A stretch of 6,527 nt of DNA from an uncultured Bryobacterales bacterium (GCA_946887065.1 CAMPKL010000219.1:1-6527); one strand, 5' to 3'. Counted from the stretch's first letter, positions 1-5,968 are shown. The notes: generated by a model not told the origin, from the letters alone. Numbers and translations are program-made.

Positions 1-1381
1 TGCCGTCGAGCGACATCACCAGCGAAACGCCGGCTTCCTTCACTCTCACCACGGCTGCGTCGTGGCCTGGGCCAAGCGTCGTATTGGTACGCACCTGATA
101 GTCGTACTGCTCGTAGATCCAGCGCTTGGAACAAATATCCGGCGCTGCAATCAGCTTCTCCAGAGCGGCTTTGGCTCCGGCTCCGTCGATCTCGGGTACG
201 CCGGGGCCATCCATCGGGTGCGGTCGGAAGGGCGTCGTGTAGGGCCGGTTGTAGAGCGGCGCGTCGTCGGTCAAGAAGGAGTTCTGCAATTCCGCCACGA
301 CCTCGCCGTAGTTCTTGACCCGCAGCATGCCGTCGTCGGTGACCGTACCGACTTCCTCGGCGTCCAGTCCCCACTTTTTGAAGACGCGGAAGATCTCGTC
401 TTCGCGTCCGCGCTCGGCCACAAGCAGCATGCGCTCCTGGGACTCCGACAGCATGATGTCGTAGGGCGTCATGTCCGCCTCGCGTTGCGGCACGAGAGAC
501 AAGTCAATCTCGACGCCGGCGCCCGTCCGGCCGCCCATCTCGCAGGTCGAGCAGGTCAGCCCCGCAGCGCCCATGTCCTGAATGCCCAAGATGGCGCCCG
601 TCTGCATCGCCTCAAGACAAGCCTCAAGCAACAGCTTTTCCAAGAAGGGGTCGCCGACCTGGACATTGGGTCGCTTGGCTTCTGAGTCCTCTCCAAACTC
701 TTCGGACGCCATCGACGCGCCTTTAATGCCGTCCTTGCCTGTCTTGGCCCCGACATAGATCACCGGGTTGCCCACACCGCTTGCCTGACCAAAGAAAATT
801 TGGTCTGCCCGGAAAATACCCAAAGCGAATGCGTTGACCAACGGGTTGCCGCTATAGCCCGGCTCGAAGATCGTTTCGCCGCCAACGGTCGGGACGCCGA
901 AGCAGTTGCCGTAGTTGCCCACGCCGCCGACAACCCCCTCGACGATGTGCCGGTTCTTGGCGCCGGTTTTTGGGTCATCCAAGGGCCCGAAACGGAGCGA
1001 ATCCATCGCCGCGATCGGCCGCGCGCCCATCGTAAAAATGTCCCGCAAAATGCCGCCCACGCCAGTCGTTGCGCCCTGGAAGGGCTCGACGAAGCTAGGG
1101 TGATTGTGCGATTCAATCTTGAACGCCGCCGCCCAGCCGCCGCCAATGTCGATGATGCCCGCGTTCTCGCCCGGTCCCACGAGAATCTTCTCGCCCTTAG
1201 TCGGAAGTTTCTTCAGGTGCACGCGCGAGGACTTGTAGGAGCAGTGTTCGCTCCACATTACGCTGATAATTCCGAGTTCGGTGATGCTCGGCTCGCGTCC
1301 AAGCCGCTCGAGAATCCGATCGTATTCCTCGGTCGTCAGTCCGTGTTCCTTGACGACTTGGGGCGAGATGGTGGGCATCAT
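1..1381 (-). CDS. purL: Phosphoribosylformylglycinamidine synthase subunit PurL (partial, C-terminus off left edge)
   Basis: Encodes the ATP-dependent synthase subunit that converts formylglycinamide ribonucleotide (FGAR) to its amidine (FGAM) in cytoplasmic de novo purine synthesis, using ammonia supplied by PurQ. The first 460 residues are present with no frame break; the family is usually about 720-760 residues, so roughly 60% is here. Visible motifs are the N-terminal [11 protein letters not shown] block (about residues 42-52), the ESHNHPS active-site and nucleotide loop (90-96), [14 protein letters not shown] (101-114), a glycine-rich stretch at 150-170, [15 protein letters not shown] (268-282) and LSESQERML (311-319). 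This is the small PurL type that works with PurQ and PurS, not the fused large form. The ATG at 1381 is three bases after the purQ stop and in the same frame; a second ATG follows at 1378. No strong Shine-Dalgarno is seen, so translation is probably coupled to purQ. Family assignment is firm. Confidence 0.97.
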   Translation of the reverse strand, partial: MMPTISPQVVKEHGLTTEEYDRILERLGREPSITELGIISVMWSEHCSYKSSRVHLKKLPTKGEKILVGPGENAGIIDIGGGWAAAFKIESHNHPSFVEPFQGATTGVGGILRDIFTMGARPIAAMDSLRFGPLDDPKTGAKNRHIVEGVVGGVGNYGNCFGVPTVGGETIFEPGYSGNPLVNAFALGIFRADQIFFGQASGVGNPVIYVGAKTGKDGIKGASMASEEFGEDSEAKRPNVQVGDPFLEKLLLEACLEAMQTGAILGIQDMGAAGLTCSTCEMGGRTGAGVEIDLSLVPQREADMTPYDIMLSESQERMLLVAERGREDEIFRVFKKWGLDAEEVGTVTDDGMLRVKNYGEVVAELQNSFLTDDAPLYNRPYTTPFRPHPMDGPGVPEIDGAGAKAALEKLIAAPDICSKRWIYEQYDYQVRTNTTLGPGHDAAVVRVKEAGVSLVMSLDG

Positions 1382-1384
1382 TGC

Positions 1385-2083
1385 TTATCGTGCCGGGACG
1401 AACGACGAGACAATCGAACGCAATATCAACAGGCCGTCTTCGGAACCCATCGCCGGGTCCGCGGCTCTTTCGGGATGGGGCATCATGCCCATCACATTTC
1501 TGCCCTCGTTGAGGACGCCGGCGATGTTCCGCGCCGAGCCATTGGGATTCGCGGAATCGGTCGCTTCGTTGTTCGCGTCAACGTAACGGAAGGCGACGCG
1601 ATCCTCCCGCTCCAGCCGGTCCAGAGTCGCATCGTCCGCGAAATAGCAACCTTCGCCATGGGCGATCGGGACCTGCAACAGCCGGTTCGTATCGCACAGG
1701 GAAGTAAAGGGCGAATTCTGCGTCTCGGTCCGCAACAGGACCGTTTTGCAGGAGAACTTCAGGCCGCGATTGTGGATCAGCGCGCCGGGCAACAAGTGCG
1801 ATTCGACCAGCACCTGGAAGCCGTTGCAGATGCCCATCACCAGCCCGCCCGAATCGGCGAAACGCCGCACCGCTCCCATCACCGGTGAGAACCGCGAAAT
1901 GGCCCCCGCCCGCAGGTGGTCGCCGTAAGAAAAACCGCCCGGAAGCACGATCACATCGCAGCTTTCCAGGTCCTGCGATTGATGCCAAATCCCGACAGCC
2001 TGCTCGCCAAGATTCCGCTCGATCGCGTATAACGCGTCATGATCGCAGTTCGAACCGGGAAAAATAACGACGCCGAATTTCAT
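1385..2083 (-). CDS. purQ: Phosphoribosylformylglycinamidine synthase glutaminase subunit PurQ
   Basis: Class I glutamine amidotransferase subunit that hydrolyses glutamine and passes ammonia to PurL for the FGAR to FGAM step. It has 232 residues, the normal length for the family. The N-terminus has the typical VVIFPGSNCDHD (5-16), then VLPGGFSYGDHLRAGAI (46-62). The nucleophile elbow MGICNGFQ places the catalytic cysteine at C86. The closing motif MMPHPERA supplies the His and Glu of the triad, H203 and E205. The start ATG at 2083 is supported by the conserved first residues MKFGVVIFPG. The gene sits immediately upstream of purL (3-base gap). Upstream lies a 90-base gap and then an unrelated dehydrogenase on the same strand, so purS, which commonly precedes purQ, is not here. 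A possible own promoter (extended -10 at 2109-2117) is listed separately. Confidence 0.97.
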   Translation of the reverse strand: MKFGVVIFPGSNCDHDALYAIERNLGEQAVGIWHQSQDLESCDVIVLPGGFSYGDHLRAGAISRFSPVMGAVRRFADSGGLVMGICNGFQVLVESHLLPGALIHNRGLKFSCKTVLLRTETQNSPFTSLCDTNRLLQVPIAHGEGCYFADDATLDRLEREDRVAFRYVDANNEATDSANPNGSARNIAGVLNEGRNVMGMMPHPERAADPAMGSEDGLLILRSIVSSFVPAR

Positions 2084-2108
2084 CGTGCGGAGAAGGCTGG
2101 GAAAGCTC

Positions 2109-2117
2109 AGTGTAGCA
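2109..2117 (-). promoter_or_regulatory. Possible extended -10 promoter element for purQL
   Basis: On the minus strand this reads TGCTACACT, matching the extended -10 form TGnTAnnnT. The hexamer ends 25 bases before the purQ ATG, so a start about 7 bases downstream would give a leader of roughly 20 nt. No good -35 hexamer is seen at 16-18 bases. An alternative pairing, TTGCAG (2141-2146) with TAAGAG (2120-2125), has a short 15-base spacer. If real, purQL need not depend on transcription from the dehydrogenase gene upstream. This is motif matching by eye only. Confidence 0.3.
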
Positions 2118-2173
2118 TTCTCTTAACCTGGCCGACGCATCTGCAACGCTTGGTTTGTGATGTTCGCAGCGTC

Positions 2174-3214
2174 TCAGGCTTTTCCCCAGCGAGCGAGTTT
2201 CCGAAGGAATCCCGGACGGTTCAGAACCGCTCGATTGACGACGTTGGCCGGCGCCTGGCCTCGTGCAATTGCCAAAGCTCCCGCGCAGGACTCGCGCACC
2301 ATGTCTCGAAACAGTTCCTCCGTCCAGCCGATGGAGTGAGACGTGGCAATCACGTTGTCGCGTTGCAAAAGTCGATGCCCTGTGTCGGTCATCGGCTCGA
2401 CGGCGAACACGTCCAACGCCGCGCCGGCGAGGCGTCCCGCTTCAAGAGCATCTGCCAGGGCCTCTTCGTCGACAATCGGCCCGCGAGCGGTGTTGATTAA
2501 GTAAGCGTTAGGCTTCATCCGCGCCAATGCGTCCTTGCCGATAAGCCCGCGAGTTTCCGGCGTGAGCGGGCAATTGATCAAGACGTAGTCAGACCGCTGC
2601 AGCAGGTCGTTGAGTGTAGTCAGTTCAACGGCGGCGGCGCGGGCGACGGCTTCGTCGCAATAGGGGTCGTGGGCCAAAATCTGACCTGGACGAAAAGCTC
2701 CCAGCAATCGCACGGTTTCCCGGGCGATTCTTCCCAGGCCGATCGTCCCGATAACCCTGTCGCGCGGCTCGATGCCTAGCGGCATCTGGCTGGCGGCCCA
2801 TTCGCCTCGGCGGGTCATGCGGTCCTTAGCCACGAGGCGGTGCGAGAGCGCCAGGATGAAGAGCACAATTGACTCCGCCATGGGTCCGGCCACGGCCTTC
2901 GGCGTGATGTAAACCGCGACGTCAGCCGCTGTACAGGCATCGAGGTCGACATTGTCGTAGCCGACGCCGCAGCGCCCGACTGCGCACAAATCCCGAATCC
3001 CTTCCAGAGAGGCCGCACCAACTCTTGGCCCAAGCGTTAGGAGTACGTCCAGTCCGGTGAGATGCTCGGGCCTGTACTCCGCGACTTGCTCGGAGAGACG
3101 TTCGAAGCGGACCTTCGCGGCCAGATCCCCGGCGTCGAATGTGGACGGTGCGACGAGAGGCCCCCTGGCGGGGGTATCGAAATCCGGAGAAATGCCGATC
3201 GTGAAGCGTTCCAT
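2174..3214 (-). CDS. D-isomer-specific 2-hydroxyacid dehydrogenase (NAD-dependent)
   Basis: A 346-residue cytoplasmic oxidoreductase of the D-2-hydroxyacid dehydrogenase family (phosphoglycerate dehydrogenase, glyoxylate/hydroxypyruvate reductase and relatives). It interconverts a 2-oxo acid and a D-2-hydroxy acid. The N-terminal catalytic half includes CAVGRCGVGYDNVDLDA (77-93). The Rossmann half has IGTIGLGRIA (155-164), where the last glycine of GxGxxG is an alanine. D183 at the end of the next strand (ILAHDPY) favours NADH over NADPH. The catalytic set is complete: R244 in NTARGPIVDEEAL, E273 in LDVFAVEP and H293 in ATSHSIGW. There is no ACT or other C-terminal regulatory domain, so it is not a full-length SerA. 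It is divergently transcribed from the HpcH/HpaI aldolase across 62 bases, suggesting shared control and a related substrate. The exact substrate cannot be read from sequence. The ATG at 3214 is the natural family start, though the ribosome-binding site is weak. Confidence 0.92.
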   Translation of the reverse strand: MERFTIGISPDFDTPARGPLVAPSTFDAGDLAAKVRFERLSEQVAEYRPEHLTGLDVLLTLGPRVGAASLEGIRDLCAVGRCGVGYDNVDLDACTAADVAVYITPKAVAGPMAESIVLFILALSHRLVAKDRMTRRGEWAASQMPLGIEPRDRVIGTIGLGRIARETVRLLGAFRPGQILAHDPYCDEAVARAAAVELTTLNDLLQRSDYVLINCPLTPETRGLIGKDALARMKPNAYLINTARGPIVDEEALADALEAGRLAGAALDVFAVEPMTDTGHRLLQRDNVIATSHSIGWTEELFRDMVRESCAGALAIARGQAPANVVNRAVLNRPGFLRKLARWGKA

Positions 3215-3276
3215 TGAGATAGGGTGCGCCTATTTCAACACAAGCCTCTATACTCGTCGTTGCCTCGGAGTAATAG
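3215..3276. promoter_or_regulatory. Divergent promoter region between dehydrogenase and aldolase genes
   Basis: These 62 bases separate two divergent start codons and must hold both promoters, unless transcription starts inside the coding regions. On plus, TATACT at 3249-3254 is a good -10 match, 22 bases before the aldolase ATG, but its -35 is poor. On minus, TATAGA at 3252-3247 overlaps the same bases and lies 32 bases before the dehydrogenase ATG. The two start sites could therefore compete. A clear Shine-Dalgarno GGAG (3267-3270) stands 6 bases before the aldolase start. No obvious operator palindrome is seen. Confidence 0.4.
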
Positions 3277-4050
3277 ATGAATCCGCTGAAACGAAAACTC
3301 CTCTCCAAAGAGCCCGCCTACGGGCACCTCGTGATGGAGTTCTATACCGCCGGCACGGCGCAAATTCTCGCGAGCGCCGGCCTGGACTTCGTGATCTACG
3401 ACATGGAGCATGGCCGTTGCGACATCAATCGATTGAGCGAACTTGCCGTCGCCGGACGCGGCGCCGGCCTTACCGTGATCGCCAGGCCGCCGGACTTAAC
3501 TGCGGCCCCGTTAGGCAGGTTGCTCGATGTCGGCGTCCACGGCATCATGGTCCCGCGAGTGGAAAACGCCGAACAGGCGCATGAGATCGTCGCGGCGGTT
3601 AAGTATGCCCCCGATGGACGCCGGGGCGTTGCAGTCGGCATCGCTCACGACGATTACCGGGCAAAGGGGCCTGGTTACTTTGCGCAGGCCAACAAGGAGA
3701 CTGTCGTCATCGCCATCCTAGAAACAGTAGCGGCCTTTGAGAATCTCGACGCCATTTTGGCGACTCCAGGGCTCGACGTCGCCTGGATGGGGCACTACGA
3801 TCTCACCGTCTCCATGGGTATCCCGGCGCAATTCGACCATCCGCGATTTCGTGAGGCCTGGAGGTCGCTGGCAGACGGCTGCCGCAGGCACGGCGTCGCC
3901 TCCGGCTACATGCCCGCCTCGAAGGCCCAGTTCGAAGACGCCAAGCAAACCGGCTACCAGGTCCTCAGCCTGGGCAGCGATCTCTCGACCTACATCCAGG
4001 GGGTTGACGCATTCGCTGAGCTGGCCGGACTCCAACAGCGCCGCAGCTAA
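3277..4050 (+). CDS. HpcH/HpaI-family class II aldolase
   Basis: A 257-residue divalent-metal-dependent aldolase of the HpcH/HpaI (2,4-dihydroxyhept-2-enedioate aldolase / 2-dehydro-3-deoxyglucarate aldolase) superfamily. It reversibly cleaves 4-hydroxy-2-oxo acids to pyruvate, or another 2-oxo acid, plus an aldehyde. The TIM-barrel landmarks are all present: base histidine H45 in DMEHGR, R70 in VIARPP, GVHGIMVPRVENAEQA (86-101), metal ligand E149 in ILET, and metal ligand D175 in WMGHYDLTVSMG. These match the catalytic positions known for the E. coli HpaI/HpcH enzyme. The strand usually reading GPxDL reads GHYDL here, followed by GIPAQFDHP (181-189), which marks a sub-branch with an altered substrate pocket. 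The start is well supported by GGAG six bases upstream. The paired dehydrogenase suggests breakdown of a sugar acid or related hydroxy acid, but no substrate can be assigned. Confidence 0.92.
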   Translation: MNPLKRKLLSKEPAYGHLVMEFYTAGTAQILASAGLDFVIYDMEHGRCDINRLSELAVAGRGAGLTVIARPPDLTAAPLGRLLDVGVHGIMVPRVENAEQAHEIVAAVKYAPDGRRGVAVGIAHDDYRAKGPGYFAQANKETVVIAILETVAAFENLDAILATPGLDVAWMGHYDLTVSMGIPAQFDHPRFREAWRSLADGCRRHGVASGYMPASKAQFEDAKQTGYQVLSLGSDLSTYIQGVDAFAELAGLQQRRS

Positions 4051-4126
4051 TGGCCCAGCGGTTCACTTGCGGACCCGGCCATCACCGCCTCGATCTGCCC
4101 GCGTTTGTGACTGTTGCGCCCTTGGG

Positions 4127-4148
4127 GGACGGTCACCCTTGACCGTCC
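4127..4148. repeat. Perfect 9-bp inverted repeat (hairpin) at the 3' end of the VOC gene
   Basis: The arms GGACGGTCA (4127-4135) and TGACCGTCC (4140-4148) are perfect complements around a 4-base loop, CCCT. The hairpin contains the stop codon of the minus-strand VOC gene (4133-4135). It lies between the convergent aldolase and VOC genes, where a bidirectional terminator would be expected. Neither side has a T-run, so a classical intrinsic terminator is not supported. It may instead be a REP-like element or a Rho-linked or RNA-stabilising hairpin. Confidence 0.6.
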
Positions 4149-4672
4149 ACGATCACCCCGCACGACGCGACGTCGAGCAAAAAGGGGTCAAACGCCCATT
4201 TCAATAGATTGTAGGAAGGATGGTTAGGGGCGAACGACGTTTGCTCCGGATCCCGTTCGCTGAGGCCCTCTTTACCCGCCGACCCGTCCGGGCTCGCTAG
4301 CACGATGGTATAGCCGTCGGGGTCGCGCAGCCAGATCTCCCAATGGTTCGGACCGCCTGAGCCATCCGCTGGATTGCGATGGCGCCGCATCACGATCTTC
4401 GGGCTCAGCGCTTCGATTCGGACGAGCGCGTCGTCAAAGTCGTCGATCTCGAACCACAGCAAGACGCCGTTGCCGTGTGCCTTGGCTGGGTCTCCGATCG
4501 GGCCATGATCGTGCTCGACGTCCCAACTGTGCAGTTGCATGACCAATGCTCCATTCGCCTCCAGCCGTTCGTACTCGGGGCCGCCGTGGGCGCTTTGGCA
4601 ACCAAGCAATTGCTGATACCAACGGCTGCTGGCTTCGACATCCTGCACGGCGATTAACGGCTGAGGTCGCAT
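4133..4672 (-). CDS. Glyoxalase/bleomycin-resistance (VOC) family protein with C-terminal extension
   Basis: Residues 1-130 form a single VOC-fold (glyoxalase I/extradiol dioxygenase superfamily) unit. The opening is PLIAVQDVEASSRWYQQLLG (5-24), with GPEYERL (31-37), GVLLWFEIDDFDDAL (69-83) and the closing strand HWEIWLRDPDGYTIVLASPDG (110-130). E75 and E112 lie at positions that often carry metal ligands, but a full metal set is not evident, so the reaction cannot be named. Proteins of this type usually end close to residue 130. Here the frame stays open for about 49 more residues of unrecognised sequence and stops inside the hairpin at 4127-4148. A stop in another frame (TAA at 4274-4272) sits just after the domain end, so a one-base loss may have created the tail. 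The ATG at 4672 has no Shine-Dalgarno but lies 7 bases after a possible extended -10, which suggests a leaderless mRNA. Confidence 0.85.
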   Translation of the reverse strand: MRPQPLIAVQDVEASSRWYQQLLGCQSAHGGPEYERLEANGALVMQLHSWDVEHDHGPIGDPAKAHGNGVLLWFEIDDFDDALVRIEALSPKIVMRRHRNPADGSGGPNHWEIWLRDPDGYTIVLASPDGSAGKEGLSERDPEQTSFAPNHPSYNLLKWAFDPFLLDVASCGVIVDGQG

Positions 4673-4679
4673 GGCGGCG

Positions 4680-4688
4680 ATTCTAACA
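4680..4688 (-). promoter_or_regulatory. Possible extended -10 element giving a leaderless VOC transcript
   Basis: The minus strand reads TGTTAGAAT, a good extended -10 (TGnTAGAAT) that ends 7 bases before the VOC ATG. That spacing places transcription start at or next to the start codon. The absence of any Shine-Dalgarno upstream of the ATG is consistent with this. No convincing -35 is seen. Motif inspection only. Confidence 0.35.
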
Positions 4689-4705
4689 CTGCGCTTGCAC
4701 CCCCC

Positions 4706-4714
4706 TGCTACCCT
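4706..4714 (+). promoter_or_regulatory. Possible extended -10 element for the small helix-turn-helix gene
   Basis: The sequence TGCTACCCT fits TGnTAnnnT and closely resembles the purQ candidate TGCTACACT. A start about 7 bases later (near 4721) would put the GC hairpin at the very 5' end of the transcript. The -35 region is unclear; TTGCAC at 4695-4700 is too close to pair with it. Confidence 0.3.
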
Positions 4715-4724
4715 GAAACCAGGC

Positions 4725-4760
4725 AGCGGCCCGCTCTCCGGAGCGGGCCGTTTCCTTTTT
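4725..4760 (+). terminator. Terminator-like GC hairpin in the leader of the helix-turn-helix gene
   Basis: The arms CGGCCCGCTC (4727-4736) and GAGCGGGCCG (4741-4750) form a perfect 10-bp stem with a 4-base loop, TCCG. Two further pairs (A-T and G-U) are possible at the base. The tract TTTCCTTTTT (4751-4760) follows directly. This has the form of a Rho-independent terminator on the plus strand. The nearest upstream plus-strand gene, the aldolase, ends 675 bases away. The structure lies only 16 bases before the next start codon, so it may act as a leader attenuator or an insulating terminator for the small gene. Confidence 0.6.
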
Positions 4761-4776
4761 CAACGGAGAACGCGGA

Positions 4777-5151
4777 ATGGACCAATTGCGCCCCAGTAAA
4801 CCTCTCTCGCCCGTGCAGCGCAGGGCCGCCGTGGCGCTGGCCAGCGGCGAGCAACCTGACCACGTCGCCAACGACGCCCGCGTCACCCGCCGCACCCTCT
4901 ATCGCTGGATGCGCCGGCCCGAATTCCGCCGCGTCATGGAGGGCGCCGTCAACAGCTTCCACGAAAGCTGCCGCCCCGAGACAGCCGCCGCGCGCCTGCA
5001 GGCTTTCCGCACCCTCGTCGATATGGCGATCTACTGCAAGCCCGACGAACGCGTCCGCGCCGCCAACTCCCTGCTCGCCTACCTCGACCGTCACGAAACG
5101 TCGCCCGAACGCCGCCAGAAATGGCGAAGACCAAAGAAATCAAGGACTTAG
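4777..5151 (+). CDS. Small helix-turn-helix DNA-binding protein, orphan
   Basis: A 124-residue basic protein. Residues about 10-48 look like a homeodomain-like/resolvase-type helix-turn-helix (LSPVQRRAAVALASG, then DHVANDARVTRRTLYRWMRRPEF), of the sort in small orphan proteins and phage terminase small-subunit-like proteins. The middle (about 68-105) is predicted helical, with RLQAFRTLVDMAI and ERVRAANSLLAYLDRH. The tail from 111 is highly basic (ERRQKWRRPKKSRT) and probably touches nucleic acid. The start is well supported: GGAG at 4765-4768 with an 8-base spacer. No phage or transposase gene lies nearby, so a terminase role is unsupported. The gene stands alone between a VOC gene and plsC, with a terminator-like hairpin just upstream and a 10-bp-period repeat just downstream. 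A role in binding those repeats is inference. The target and biological function are unknown. Confidence 0.75.
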   Translation: MDQLRPSKPLSPVQRRAAVALASGEQPDHVANDARVTRRTLYRWMRRPEFRRVMEGAVNSFHESCRPETAAARLQAFRTLVDMAIYCKPDERVRAANSLLAYLDRHETSPERRQKWRRPKKSRT

Positions 5152-5160
5152 CCTCTATCG

Positions 5161-5220
5161 GCAGTGACATTTTGCGACATCCCGCGACACTTTGCGACAG
5201 TTTGCGACATTCCGCGCCGC
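5161..5220. repeat. 10-bp-period tandem repeat array, core GCGACA
   Basis: Six consecutive 10-base units fill this block. Three are TTTGCGACA plus one base (5171-5180, 5191-5200, 5201-5210). One is CCCGCGACAC (5181-5190). The two outer units are decayed: GTGACA in 5161-5170 and GCGCCG in 5211-5220. The core GCGACA therefore recurs four times at exactly 10-base spacing, about one turn of the double helix, so all copies face the same side of the DNA. The array lies in the 76-base gap between the stops of the helix-turn-helix gene and the convergent plsC gene. It resembles an iteron or cooperative operator array. It has no spacers, so it is not CRISPR. Confidence 0.8.
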
Positions 5221-5227
5221 TCCCGCG

Positions 5228-5968
5228 TCACGCCCGGCCAGCCGTGTTACATTCCCGAGTCGCTTCGGACCCGGACAGGACCGCTTCCATGCGCCCACGT
5301 ACTTGCTCCATCAGCGCCTGTCGATCGCCGGCTGTAAGCACAGTCGTGTCGACCGGATCCAAGAACGTCAGCTTCAGTCGCCCTGGCTTGATGCGCAGGG
5401 TTCCGGGCGGCATCAACTCTCGCGCTCCCTCAATCGTGATCGGCACGATCGGCACGCCCGCCTCAATCGCAATCGTGAACGCTCCAGGAGAGAACGGCAG
5501 CATCTGTCCCGTCCTGCTGCGAGTGCCTTCCGGGAAGATCAACAAAGAGACGCCGCTACGCAGGGTGCGCACAGCGTCTTCCATCGCCTGATGGCGGGAA
5601 TTGCTTACTGCCCGGTCCACATAGATGAAGCTGCCCAGTTTCATGACATAACCCAACAGCGGAATCTTGCCCAACTCCTTCTTCAAGATCACCGCCACCC
5701 GGGGCAGCTTGAAGAACAGAGCCGCCGGGTCGAGGTTCGTCACGTGGTTGCACACGAAGACGGCTGTCGTTTGGCTCCAGGCTTTATCGAGGCCAACCGT
5801 GTCGACGCGCACGCCTGACAACAGCATGGCTAACCGGATGCCCTGGCGGGAGGCCCAGTAGATCGGCCTAATATCGCGAATCACCCACGTCAGAGGTACG
5901 AAGATCAGCGTCGCGATCGCAACGTATGCCGCCAACGCGGGATAAACAAGGAAGTAGGAGCGGAGCAT
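5228..5968 (-). CDS. 1-acyl-sn-glycerol-3-phosphate acyltransferase (PlsC family)
   Basis: A 246-residue membrane-associated acyltransferase of the LPLAT/PlsC family, which acylates lysophosphatidic acid to phosphatidic acid in phospholipid synthesis or a related lysolipid. A hydrophobic segment at about 5-30 probably anchors it in the inner membrane. The family blocks are in order: the catalytic NHxxxxD box as NHVTNLD (74-80, H75 and D80); LKKELGKIPLLGYVMKLGSFIYVDR (95-119); the FPEGTRSRTG box (145-154) for the glycerol phosphate; and VPIVPITIEG (172-181). Length is normal. The ATG at 5968 is the first in frame; a nearby upstream ATG is closed by a stop after three codons. It lies 51 bases downstream of the glycosyltransferase on the same strand, so co-transcription is likely. 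Several PlsC paralogues often exist in one genome, so the exact acceptor is uncertain. Confidence 0.93.
   Translation of the reverse strand: MLRSYFLVYPALAAYVAIATLIFVPLTWVIRDIRPIYWASRQGIRLAMLLSGVRVDTVGLDKAWSQTTAVFVCNHVTNLDPAALFFKLPRVAVILKKELGKIPLLGYVMKLGSFIYVDRAVSNSRHQAMEDAVRTLRSGVSLLIFPEGTRSRTGQMLPFSPGAFTIAIEAGVPIVPITIEGARELMPPGTLRIKPGRLKLTFLDPVDTTVLTAGDRQALMEQVRGRMEAVLSGSEATRECNTAGRA

Noticed and set aside
62..685. Plus-strand open frame of 207 codons opposite purL
   Set aside because: Shadow of purL with low-complexity reverse-frame composition and no domain signature.
800..1888. Long plus-strand open frame of 362 codons opposite purL and purQ
   Set aside because: It is antisense to two firmly identified genes, has an Arg/His/Ala-rich composition typical of the reverse frame of GC-rich coding DNA, and shows no recognisable domain.
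2174..3214. Assignment of the dehydrogenase as phosphoglycerate dehydrogenase (serA)
   Set aside because: There is no C-terminal ACT domain, and the divergent aldolase suggests a catabolic role; only the family can be supported.
4127..4148. Rho-independent terminator for the aldolase gene
   Set aside because: The stem is perfect, but no T-run follows on either strand.
4777..5151. Phage terminase small subunit
   Set aside because: The helix-turn-helix and basic tail are compatible, but there is no large subunit, portal or other phage gene in the window.
5161..5220. CRISPR array
   Set aside because: The unit is only 10 bases with no unique spacers between copies, and no cas gene is present.
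5192..5818. Plus-strand open frame of 208 codons opposite plsC
   Set aside because: Antisense to a complete PlsC with all catalytic motifs; it begins inside the repeat array and has no ribosome-binding site or known motif.
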